In this document: positions 1 to 5,080 of the stretch, in pieces
Layout of the letters: each line of letters begins with the position of its first letter
Numbering within the stretch: the first letter of the stretch is position 1
Source: CAYQDF01 sp964416175
GTDB lineage: Bacteria > Chloroflexota > Anaerolineae > Anaerolineales > UBA4823
DNA length: 5,523 nucleotides
NCBI GenBank assembly: GCA_964416175.1
Contig: CAYQDF010000174.1
Coordinates: forward strand, 1-5,523
Direction: 5' to 3'
Made by a program: the position numbers and the translations under genes
The notes under the pieces: model-generated
Database searches by the model: none
Told to the model about the DNA's origin: nothing
Seen by the model: only the letters and a program-made list of their open reading frames with translations

Positions 1-448
1 CGAACTGGACTCTGTACAGCAGGCTGCCGAGTACCAGGATCGCCGCGGCACGCAGCGCGGTTGCCAGCATGCCTCCCAGAGCCATGCCCAGCAGGATCGC
101 CATCATCGAATTGGGAGCCATGATGTACAACGAGAGGTTCCCCTGCTCTTTCTCCCAATACAGCTGGCTGGACATGCTCCAAAGCACGTTCATCCAGAAC
201 GCGGTCATCGCGCCGCCGACGACGACGAACCCAATGTACTCTGCCGGCGCGCCGATCGCTCTGTAGACGAAGACGTACGCCGATACGGCCAGCATCGGCA
301 GGAACACGTCGAAGAACATCCAGGATTTCTCCCGCTGCTGCCCCACGACGCGCGGGTAAGCCCGCGCGATCACTGTCTTCATGAACAACACCGCCCCGCT
401 GCTTTTCCTGACGGGCGCTGCGCTCAGTGCGCTCAATCCACCGGCCAT
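1..448 (-). CDS. ABC-2 type transporter permease, partial (C-terminus beyond the window)
   Basis: This is the membrane subunit of an ABC-2 type exporter; the first 149 residues are present and the frame runs open off the left edge. After a basic cytoplasmic N-terminus (about residues 1-43), hydrophobic segments lie near 44-62, 71-91, 112-130 and 132-145. The loop at 97-111 (YWEKEQGNLSLYIMA) matches the conserved ABC-2 loop in which E-x-G-x-L precedes a Pro/Ser-rich turn. The start at 448 is chosen because AGGGAGG (455-461) lies 6 bp upstream and the ATG follows the ATPase stop after only 2 bases, implying translational coupling. A second Met at residue 23 has a poorer ribosome site. The permease and ATPase probably form one exporter; the substrate cannot be read from the sequence (drug, lipid or polysaccharide are all possible). 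Confidence 0.88.
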   Translation of the reverse strand, partial: MAGGLSALSAAPVRKSSGAVLFMKTVIARAYPRVVGQQREKSWMFFDVFLPMLAVSAYVFVYRAIGAPAEYIGFVVVGGAMTAFWMNVLWSMSSQLYWEKEQGNLSLYIMAPNSMMAILLGMALGGMLATALRAAAILVLGSLLYRVQF

Positions 449-450
449 TC

Positions 451-1461
451 CTAGCCTCCCTGACCTCCGCGCTCGACTTCCGCCATGCTCCGCCCGACCA
501 GGTCAACGAACACGTCTTCCAGGGTCGGTTCGCGTTTCTGCAGGTTCAGGATTTGCACGTTCTTTGCGGTGAGGGCATTGACCACGCTGCCCAGCACCGG
601 TTCTTCGGCGAGGATGAACTCCAGCGTTGCACCGCCATCTTTTTCCTGGTGGATCAACTTTTTTACCCCGGGCAGCGACTCGAGGACACCGAGACCTAAC
701 CCGTTCAGTGGGCTGACCTCCAGCCGGAAGATGGCGTCTTGTTGAAGTCGGTGCTTCAATATAGCCGGTGAGTCGCAGGCCAGCACTTTCCCCTGGTTGA
801 TGATCGCGACCCGATCGCAGAGTTCATCTGCTTCAACCATGTAGTGTGTCGTGAGAAGGATAGTGCGCGCGGGGCTTGTGTCGATCCACTGGCGGACGAA
901 CTGCCGGACATCGCGCGCCGCGCCCACGTCCAGTCCCAGGGTAGGTTCGTCCAGAAAGAGCACCTGGGGATCGGTGAGGAAGCCACGCACGATGTTCATC
1001 TTCTGGCGCAGTCCAGTGGAGAGGTCTGATGATTTCGTATTCAGGCGGTCGCTCATCCCGACGATCGCAAGCAAATCCTTGATCCGCTGGTTGGCGACGC
1101 GCGACTCGAGGCCGTAGAACTGAGAAAACATCCACAGATTCTCGCGCACGGTGAGCAGGCCGTAGCCGGAGGATTCTCCCCCCGAGACCATGTTGATCCG
1201 CGGACGCACCTGGTCTGGCCGGCTCTCGACATCGAAGCCCGCCACCCAGGCTTTGCCGCTCGTCGGCGCCAGCAGCGTGGTCAGGATCTTGATCAGGGTC
1301 GTCTTCCCGGCTCCATTCGGCCCTAAGAGGCCAAAGAGTTCACCCTGACCGACCTGCAGATTGACATCCTGCAGCGCCACCAGCTCCTTCGGTTCCGTCC
1401 TTTTGCCTCCCCGGATCTTATAAATCCTGCCCAGGTTTTCAGTCCTAATCGCAAAATCCAT
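451..1461 (-). CDS. ABC transporter ATP-binding protein (DrrA/ABC-2 exporter type, with C-terminal DUF4162-like domain)
   Basis: This is the nucleotide-binding subunit of an ABC-2 exporter, 336 residues, which hydrolyses ATP at the cytoplasmic face of the permease encoded just downstream. Visible motifs are Walker A GPNGAGKTT (47-55), an ABC signature LSTG (147-150, Thr replacing the usual first Gly), Walker B VLFLDEPT (167-174), D-loop LGLD (175-178) and the switch His in TTH (206). The usual Q-loop Gln is absent: the segment reads VSGGESSGY (92-100), as in a known subgroup with an SGGE motif. The C-terminal part ends in EPTLEDVFVDLVGR (311-324), typical of the DUF4162 region of drug and polysaccharide exporters. 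The start at 1461 gives the normal N-terminus; only a weak AGG lies upstream. It is probably the first gene of a two-gene or longer operon. Confidence 0.95.
   Translation of the reverse strand: MDFAIRTENLGRIYKIRGGKRTEPKELVALQDVNLQVGQGELFGLLGPNGAGKTTLIKILTTLLAPTSGKAWVAGFDVESRPDQVRPRINMVSGGESSGYGLLTVRENLWMFSQFYGLESRVANQRIKDLLAIVGMSDRLNTKSSDLSTGLRQKMNIVRGFLTDPQVLFLDEPTLGLDVGAARDVRQFVRQWIDTSPARTILLTTHYMVEADELCDRVAIINQGKVLACDSPAILKHRLQQDAIFRLEVSPLNGLGLGVLESLPGVKKLIHQEKDGGATLEFILAEEPVLGSVVNALTAKNVQILNLQKREPTLEDVFVDLVGRSMAEVERGGQGG
455..461 (-). promoter_or_regulatory. Ribosome binding site of the permease gene
   Basis: AGGGAGG on the minus strand sits 6 bases upstream of the ATG at 448, inside the last codons of the ATPase gene. 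It selects 448 over the internal Met codon at 382 as the permease start. Confidence 0.7.
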
Positions 1462-1490
1462 AGCTAGCCTGCATTATCTTTCAAAATTGA

Positions 1491-1523
1491 TGGGTAATCG
1501 TAGGGTAATCGTAGGGTAATCGT
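1491..1523 (-). repeat. Three tandem 11-bp direct repeats upstream of the ABC exporter operon
   Basis: Reading the minus strand, the unit ACGATTACCCT occurs three times head to tail (1513-1523, 1502-1512, 1491-1501), with a single mismatch in the last base of the third copy. The array ends 30 bp before the ATPase start and overlaps the probable core promoter. An 11-bp period places each copy on the same face of the helix. Winged-helix regulators of the OmpR/PhoB type and SARP-type activators are known to bind heptamer direct repeats at 11-bp period, so an operator is the natural reading. It could instead be replication slippage without function. Confidence 0.8.
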
Positions 1524-1526
1524 CAA
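1497..1526 (-). promoter_or_regulatory. Candidate promoter of the ABC exporter operon
   Basis: On the minus strand TTGACG (1521-1526) and TACGAT (1497-1502) are separated by 18 bp, and both boxes are partly made of the 11-bp repeat units, so a bound protein would affect RNA polymerase directly. An alternative -10, GATAAT (1473-1478), lies 13 bp downstream of the repeat array and has no good -35. That second arrangement would suit an activator bound to the repeats. The two cannot be told apart by sequence alone. Confidence 0.45.
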
Positions 1527-1592
1527 GCAATTTTTTAAGAATCCTGCTAACATTACGCTCGAAGGGCGATTTCTCTTCTTCTCCTCCTTAGA

Positions 1593-1621
1593 GAGAGCCG
1601 GGAGCGGCGTTCCCGGCTCTC
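1593..1621 (-). terminator. Strong hairpin downstream of the GNAT gene, probable transcript end
   Basis: GAGAGCCGGGA (1593-1603) and TCCCGGCTCTC (1611-1621) form a perfect 11-bp stem around a 7-base loop that can close by a further C-G pair. It lies 72 bp past the GNAT stop and upstream of the ABC promoter region, where a terminator would be expected. No U-tract follows on the minus strand; the next bases are purine-rich. It may therefore be a factor-dependent terminator or an RNA 3'-end stabiliser rather than a classic intrinsic terminator. Confidence 0.5.
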
Positions 1622-1693
1622 CACGATTCTATCCGCCGGAATCAGCCGCATGGCAGGGGAAACACAGGATCGACATTATACCTCTCAAGCTGA

Positions 1694-2269
1694 TCAGCCG
1701 CCGGGAAAGCACCTCATGATCGGACGCGATGGCGATCGCCGTGCCACCTCGATGAAACCCACCTTGCGGAAAGTCGATACCATCCCGGTGAACGCATAAA
1801 TATCCGGGGCGTCTCGCTTCTTCGGCTCAATAGGGTATCCTTCGATGATGTTCGCGCCGTGTTCCACGGCGTAGTCAACGGCAGCTCTCAGCAGGAACGT
1901 TGACAGGCCCTTCGACCGGAATGGACGTGCGAAAAAGAAGCACACCACCGACCAGACCGGTTGGTCGTCAACCCGCTTGAGGATTGGAGAGCGGTCCAGC
2001 ACCGGAAATGCCTCCCGGGGGGCGACGGAACACCAGGCTACCGGCTCACCGGCAAGGTACGCCAGGAGGCCTGGGACTTCCCCGGAAGCCACGATCGCCT
2101 GCATCGCCAGCCGGTTGCTTTCACCCTGTCCCTTCTCAAACTCGAAGCGCTTGATTCGCCACCACATGCACCAGCAGCCCCCAACAGCGCCGCGGGGGCC
2201 AAATAATTTCTCGAAATCGTCCCACCGGTCGCGGGTGAGAGGTTTTATCTCCAATTCCTGCGTCTCCAT
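1694..2269 (-). CDS. GNAT family N-acetyltransferase
   Basis: This 191-residue protein is a predicted cytoplasmic acetyl-CoA-dependent acyltransferase; the acceptor is unknown. The N-terminal half carries GGCWCMWWR (30-38), a Cys/Trp-rich motif seen in one GNAT subgroup. The strand VWSVVCFFF (105-113) leads into the acetyl-CoA pyrophosphate loop RSKGLS (118-123), a form of R-x-x-G-x-A/G, followed by helix FLLRAAVDYAVEHGA. The final conserved motif, MVSTFRKVGFIEVAR (163-177), closes the fold. The length is complete for the family. The ATG at 2269 is preceded by GAGAGG about 9 bp upstream. It starts 22 bp after the SRPBCC gene stop and is the last gene of the series. Possible roles include drug or metabolite modification or protein acetylation, and nothing here decides between them. 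Confidence 0.88.
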   Translation of the reverse strand: METQELEIKPLTRDRWDDFEKLFGPRGAVGGCWCMWWRIKRFEFEKGQGESNRLAMQAIVASGEVPGLLAYLAGEPVAWCSVAPREAFPVLDRSPILKRVDDQPVWSVVCFFFARPFRSKGLSTFLLRAAVDYAVEHGANIIEGYPIEPKKRDAPDIYAFTGMVSTFRKVGFIEVARRSPSRPIMRCFPGG

Positions 2270-2291
2270 CGAAATAGCCTCTCGAAGCGGG

Positions 2292-2738
2292 TTAATACCG
2301 CAGGCCGTGCTCTACGTAAAATTTTAACAACACGAGCGCTTCTCCCCAGCCGGCTGCACAATCCAGGCAGGCGCGATGACCTTCCGGGGTATCCGGATAT
2401 CCGTGCTCTCGCAAACGGACGATCGTCCCCTCAGCCGCCGGTTCGAAGTCCACTTCGACCTTTGTAGCATAGGAGGGGCCGCCCGGATGCCACTGGAACA
2501 CAAACCGGTTCGGTCTGAAGGCCTCCAATACCGGTCCGCCGTCTTCGCCTGTGACGCGATCAGGACCCCACGCCACCCACCGGAACCGGATTTGCCCTCC
2601 GGGACGCGGGTCAACCACCGCTCCTGAAGTAAACCAGCCATCCAGATCCTCCCCGGTGGTGAACGCATCGTAGACACGCTCAGGCGGGGCGTGGACCAGG
2701 ACGGCGTGGCGGATTTCAAGGAGAGGCGATATCTTCAT
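2292..2738 (-). CDS. SRPBCC / AHSA1-like domain protein
   Basis: This 148-residue single-domain protein belongs to the START-like SRPBCC superfamily, AHSA1 (activator of Hsp90 ATPase homolog) group. These proteins form a helix-grip fold around a hydrophobic ligand cavity. Supporting segments are the first strand and helix (VYDAFTTGEDLDGWF, 22-36), the turn RPGGQIRFRW (45-54), the strand RFVFQWHP (78-85), and the C-terminal helix beginning AGWGEALVLLKFYVEHG (129-145). The start at 2738 is the first available in frame, since a stop lies seven codons upstream; no good Shine-Dalgarno precedes it, so translation may depend on coupling with the Tag gene 42 bp upstream. The ligand is unknown. Relatives often sit beside stress or small-molecule resistance genes, so a ligand-binding role is plausible but not shown. 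Confidence 0.88.
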   Translation of the reverse strand: MKISPLLEIRHAVLVHAPPERVYDAFTTGEDLDGWFTSGAVVDPRPGGQIRFRWVAWGPDRVTGEDGGPVLEAFRPNRFVFQWHPGGPSYATKVEVDFEPAAEGTIVRLREHGYPDTPEGHRACLDCAAGWGEALVLLKFYVEHGLRY

Positions 2739-2780
2739 TCGTGAAACGCCATTAGATTACCTTCCAGGCACTATTAAGGT

Positions 2781-3359
2781 TCATTTTCCCTCCATGTTCT
2801 GGACCTGAAAATAGCGGAAACAGTCCACGGTGTGGTCGTTGACCATGCCGGTTGCTTGCATGTGTGCATAACAGATCGTCGGACCGACGAATTTAAATCC
2901 CCTTCGGATCAGGTCCTTGCTCATTGCCACTGACTCGGGAGTCTGGGCAGGGATCTCCTGGACGATCCGCCAGGAGTTAACGATCGGTTTCCCTCCGACG
3001 AACTTCCAGAGGTAGGCGGCAAAGCTGCCGAACTCCCTGGAAACCTCCTGAAACGCCCTGGCGTTCTGGATCGCAGCTTCGATCTTATTGCGGTTGCGAA
3101 TGATCCCGGAGTCGGCGAGCAGTTCAGCGATTTTGGAGGAGTCGTAAACAGCAATCACCGCTGGATCGAAACCATCGAATGCCTGACGGAAATTCTCCCG
3201 CTTTCTCAAGATGGTCATCCAGCTGAGACCTGCCTGCATCCCCTCCAGGACGAGGAACTCGAACATCAGGCGATCGGAGTGCACCGGCACTCCCCATTCA
3301 CGGTCGTGGTACTCCTGCAAGAGCGGATCCCCCCCTGCCCAGGCGCAGCGGTCTGTCAT
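2781..3359 (-). CDS. tag: DNA-3-methyladenine glycosylase I
   Basis: Tag is a base-excision repair glycosylase that releases 3-methyladenine from alkylated DNA, leaving an abasic site. The 192-residue protein aligns along its whole length with E. coli Tag from memory. The helix-hairpin-helix-fold signatures YHDREWGVP (17-25), LEGMQAGLSWMTILRKREN (38-56) and RRGFKFVGPTICYAHMQA (152-169) are all present. The four zinc ligands of the family appear intact as Cys5, His18, His176 and Cys180. The pocket residues are also intact as Glu39 and Trp47. The ATG at 3359 is supported by GAGGTG (3364-3369) upstream. It follows the receiver-like gene by 45 bp. Its presence beside an ATL gene brings together handlers of two different alkylation lesions, N3-methyladenine and O6-alkylguanine. 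Confidence 0.96.
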   Translation of the reverse strand: MTDRCAWAGGDPLLQEYHDREWGVPVHSDRLMFEFLVLEGMQAGLSWMTILRKRENFRQAFDGFDPAVIAVYDSSKIAELLADSGIIRNRNKIEAAIQNARAFQEVSREFGSFAAYLWKFVGGKPIVNSWRIVQEIPAQTPESVAMSKDLIRRGFKFVGPTICYAHMQATGMVNDHTVDCFRYFQVQNMEGK

Positions 3360-3404
3360 GTTTCACCTCAGATCTGCCAGCTTCGAATAACTTATCGGCA
3401 CCGC

Positions 3405-3770
3405 TCAGACGCGGGAGAAAGATTCGATCAGTTGGGCCAGTTCACCTTCTGATGAAAAGATGGCTCCCGGAATTTTTTGCCTCGTCTTCTCGAGCGGTTC
3501 CCCTTGACCGCCGACGAAGATGATCGGGATATCGCTTAAGGATTTTGAGGAGCGGATGGCATCGGCGGTTTCCCTCCCGTGCGAGGGCATTCGGGTGAGG
3601 TAGATCACGACCACCGATGGGGGGTCAGATCGGATCGATTCGAATGCCCGCCGGCCATCCCTGGCTTCGATGGTCACTTCCCATCCCGAATCGACGAACC
3701 CCCGGGCATATTCCTCAGCTTCCACCTGGTTCCAATGGACCAGGAATAATTTTCTGGCTGCAGTGGTCAT
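3405..3770 (-). CDS. Degenerate receiver-domain (CheY-like) protein
   Basis: This 121-residue protein has the length and alternating beta/alpha pattern of a stand-alone response-regulator receiver: strand KLFLVHW (7-13), strand VVVIYLTRMP (53-62), strand IPIIFVGG (81-88) and GAIF (102-105). The phosphotransfer residues are missing. The acidic pair after strand 1 is His12-Trp13, the phospho-acceptor position before TRMP is Leu58 or Tyr57, and the usual Lys after GA is Ser106 or Ser107. It therefore probably cannot be phosphorylated in the normal way and may act as a protein-binding module. Its ATG overlaps the stop of the VOC gene (ATGA), and AGGAGGAGG lies just upstream, so the two are translated together and perhaps interact. 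The fold call is by pattern only, and an unrelated Rossmann-like domain is possible. Confidence 0.72.
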   Translation of the reverse strand: MTTAARKLFLVHWNQVEAEEYARGFVDSGWEVTIEARDGRRAFESIRSDPPSVVVIYLTRMPSHGRETADAIRSSKSLSDIPIIFVGGQGEPLEKTRQKIPGAIFSSEGELAQLIESFSRV

Positions 3771-4531
3771 TCCTCCTCCTCATCAAGGTACTCGTATAAA
3801 AGTTCCACCTCACTTTCCTCAACACCGCCTGAGGGGTCTGCCACCTCTTCGATCGTTTCGCCCTGTTCGTCCAAAACTCCCGCACTCGTCGATTCAGCCG
3901 GATCGGTGAAAGATGCCTGGACCGGTTGGGATGTCTCGTAATCTGCAGGCAGATTGCTACCGCCGACATCATCCATCCGCTCTTCATCCTCCAGCTTATA
4001 GTCGTCAGCTACTGACCCCCATAATTCGATGCAGATCCCGTGCGGCGTGCGAAAAGACCCGATGTAGAGCGAGGATCCCTCGGCGCACGGGCTGGGCCAG
4101 TGTTCGAAAGCGATCCCCCTCCGCTCGAGCTCTTCCGCAACCTCCAGGATATTATCAACCAGGAACTGGATCCGGATGGCTTCGGGCGGCGTACCCGAAT
4201 CCCCCTTTGGGGCAGGGACAACCGAAAAGTAAAACTCCCCGTTCGGGCTTGTGAACATGGCATAGTCCGGATCGAACGCGTTGACCGGCAAGCCGAGGAT
4301 GTCTATGTAGAAACCGACTTCCGCAGGGAAATCCACGACCCGGTATTCCATGCACTGTTTCCAGCTTTCTCCCCAGGAGAACGGGAAGGGGAAAGTGGAT
4401 TGCTTCCACATCCGATCCCAATCGGCGCGGCTGGTCGCCCGACGGGCGATGTCGATCCGCGCCTTGCCATAGGCCCGGATGCGGGGATTCACATGGGTTT
4501 TCTCGACCGATTTCTTAAACAGCGCTAACAT
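3767..4531 (-). CDS. VOC (glyoxalase/bleomycin-resistance) fold protein with acidic disordered tail
   Basis: This 254-residue protein has three parts. Residues 1-60 form a basic N-terminus (many Arg and Lys at 6-43). Residues 61-173 form a VOC-type domain, with MEYRVVDFPAEVGFYIDILG (61-80), FTSPNGEFYFSVVP (93-106), IQFLVDNILEVAEELERRGI (121-140) and GSFRTPHGICIELWG (158-172). Residues 174-254 are a Glu/Asp/Ser/Pro-rich tail ending YLDEEEE. Of the usual VOC metal ligands only the C-terminal Glu (169) is evident; the first-strand His is replaced, so metal catalysis is doubtful. The start at 4531 is preferred over the frame extension to 4600, because GAGGAAGG (4537-4544) lies 5 bp upstream while the extension would overlap the ATL gene and be Cys-rich and atypical. 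It starts 11 bp after ATL and overlaps the receiver-like gene by 4 bp. Its function is not recognised; ligand sequestration or binding is possible. Confidence 0.85.
   Translation of the reverse strand: MLALFKKSVEKTHVNPRIRAYGKARIDIARRATSRADWDRMWKQSTFPFPFSWGESWKQCMEYRVVDFPAEVGFYIDILGLPVNAFDPDYAMFTSPNGEFYFSVVPAPKGDSGTPPEAIRIQFLVDNILEVAEELERRGIAFEHWPSPCAEGSSLYIGSFRTPHGICIELWGSVADDYKLEDEERMDDVGGSNLPADYETSQPVQASFTDPAESTSAGVLDEQGETIEEVADPSGGVEESEVELLYEYLDEEEE
3772..3780 (-). promoter_or_regulatory. Ribosome binding site of the receiver-like gene, encoded in the Glu tail of the VOC gene
   Basis: AGGAGGAGG on the minus strand ends one base before the ATG at 3770, with several overlapping registers, the farther ones giving workable spacing. 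The same bases are the GAG/GAA codons of the final Glu run of the upstream protein. It supports the ATGA-overlap start. Confidence 0.65.
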
Positions 4532-4536
4532 CACAA

Positions 4537-4544
4537 CCTTCCTC
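4537..4544 (-). promoter_or_regulatory. Ribosome binding site that decides the VOC gene start
   Basis: GAGGAAGG sits 5 bases upstream of ATG 4531 and overlaps the TGA stop of the ATL gene (TGAGGAAGG). It argues for the 254-residue protein and for coupled translation with ATL. Confidence 0.75.
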
Positions 4545-4947
4545 AGGACTCGGCGCGGAGTCCATGCGCAGCACGCATCTCCGGTGCAGGTCCCTCCCAA
4601 CCGTAAACATCCAGATCGATCCGATCCTTAATGTCAAATACAACTCCTTCAGCTTCCAGCAGCTCGCGCTGCACCTCCGCGCCACCCCCCGGGCGCAGAC
4701 TGATCTTTCCCTGAGCGTTGATCACCCGCTGCCATGGGACCCCTGCCGGGCAGTTCGCCATGGCGCCCCCCACCCAGCGCGATCCCCAGGCGGCGTAATC
4801 TTTCTCAGTCATCCCCGGCGGTGGGGGTATCAGACCGGCGATCTTCCCGTAGGTGGTCACGCGCCCGGCGGGGATCTGCCGGACGATCTCCCACACTAAA
4901 GCGTAGTACGCCTGCCGGTCTGGAGGAGAAGCGAATTTTGGACTCAT
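4543..4947 (-). CDS. Alkyltransferase-like protein (ATL), MGMT-family DNA-binding domain
   Basis: This 134-residue protein resembles the C-terminal domain of O6-methylguanine-DNA methyltransferase. GRVTTYGKIAGLI (28-40) carries the conserved Tyr33 used in base flipping. RWVGGAMA (57-64) is the recognition helix with the Arg finger at 57. The active-site motif, PCHRV in MGMT, is PWQRV (71-75), with Trp72 in place of the acceptor Cys. Proteins with this change bind O6-alkylguanine without repairing it and, in studied bacteria, pass the lesion to nucleotide excision repair through UvrA. Cys66 lies nearby but is not at the acceptor position. The C-terminus RIDLDVYGWEGP (109-120) is as remembered from Chloroflexota homologues. 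The start at 4947 has GAGGT (4953-4957) 5 bp upstream. It is the first gene behind a LexA-box promoter, which fits a damage response. Confidence 0.93.
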   Translation of the reverse strand: MSPKFASPPDRQAYYALVWEIVRQIPAGRVTTYGKIAGLIPPPPGMTEKDYAAWGSRWVGGAMANCPAGVPWQRVINAQGKISLRPGGGAEVQRELLEAEGVVFDIKDRIDLDVYGWEGPAPEMRAAHGLRAES

Positions 4948-4977
4948 ACGGGACCTCGAATTCTCGCAGCCATCACA

Positions 4978-5006
4978 ATCTTACCAGAACGTTTGTTCTA
5001 TGTCAA
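4978..5006 (-). promoter_or_regulatory. Sigma70-type promoter of the ATL-led gene series
   Basis: On the minus strand TTGACA (5001-5006, perfect consensus) and TAAGAT (4978-4983, two mismatches) are separated by exactly 17 bp. Transcription would start near 4971, giving a leader of about 24 bases before the ATL ATG at 4947. With such strong boxes the promoter would be active unless repressed, and a palindromic operator fills its spacer. Confidence 0.85.
4986..4999. promoter_or_regulatory. LexA (SOS) box, Gram-positive type, inside the ATL promoter
   Basis: AGAACGTTTGTTCT is an inverted repeat with perfect 5-bp arms (AGAAC / GTTCT) around a 4-base centre. It contains GAAC-N4-GTTC, the core of the LexA/DinR box of Firmicutes and Actinobacteria, also reported for LexA of a Chloroflexota member. 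It lies between the -35 and -10 boxes, where a bound repressor would block RNA polymerase. The predicted outcome is repression in normal growth and induction after DNA damage. Confidence 0.8.
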
Positions 5007-5022
5007 GATATTTGGTCTGGCA

Positions 5023-5034
5023 GGGCGATCGCCC
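5023..5034. repeat. 12-bp perfect palindrome in the divergent gap
   Basis: GGGCGATCGCCC is self-complementary over all 12 bases. It lies 16 bp upstream of the ATL promoter -35 and about 46 bp before the TATAAT of the divergent gene. A related half, GCGATCGGG, occurs at 5050-5058. It could be an operator; it also contains GCGATCGC, a short palindrome seen again at 1732-1739, so it may only reflect local word usage. Confidence 0.5.
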
Positions 5035-5080
5035 CGGACTTGGTATGGTGCGATCGGGAATAATGCAAAACCAAGTGGAT

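Noticed and set aside
380..382. Alternative permease start at an internal Met (residue 23)
   Set aside because: The upstream ATG at 448 has AGGGAGG at good spacing and is coupled to the ATPase stop; the internal site has only a weak G-rich stretch.
1491..1523. CRISPR-like array
   Set aside because: The repeats are 11 bp and directly abut, with no spacers; this is a tandem repeat at a promoter.
1571..1590. AAGGAGGAG on the minus strand as the ribosome site of a small gene between the operons
   Set aside because: No ATG, GTG or TTG start at usable spacing opens a meaningful frame after it.
1732..1739. GCGATCGC as a cyanobacterial HIP1 signature
   Set aside because: Only two copies (here and 5025-5032 region) were seen, far fewer than in HIP1-rich cyanobacteria, and the proteins do not suggest a cyanobacterium.
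1961..2327. Plus-strand frames opposite the GNAT gene
   Set aside because: They are antisense to a well-supported acetyltransferase and read as Arg/Pro/Ser-rich shadow sequence with no recognisable domain.
4040..4528. A 162-codon plus-strand frame opposite the VOC gene
   Set aside because: It lies wholly antisense to a gene with clear domain signatures, has no matching family pattern and follows the high-GC third-position shadow expected on the other strand.
3767..4600. A longer version of the VOC protein starting at 4600
   Set aside because: The extra 23 residues are Cys/Thr-rich, overlap the end of the ATL gene in another frame, and have no ribosome site; ATG 4531 has a strong one at the right spacing.
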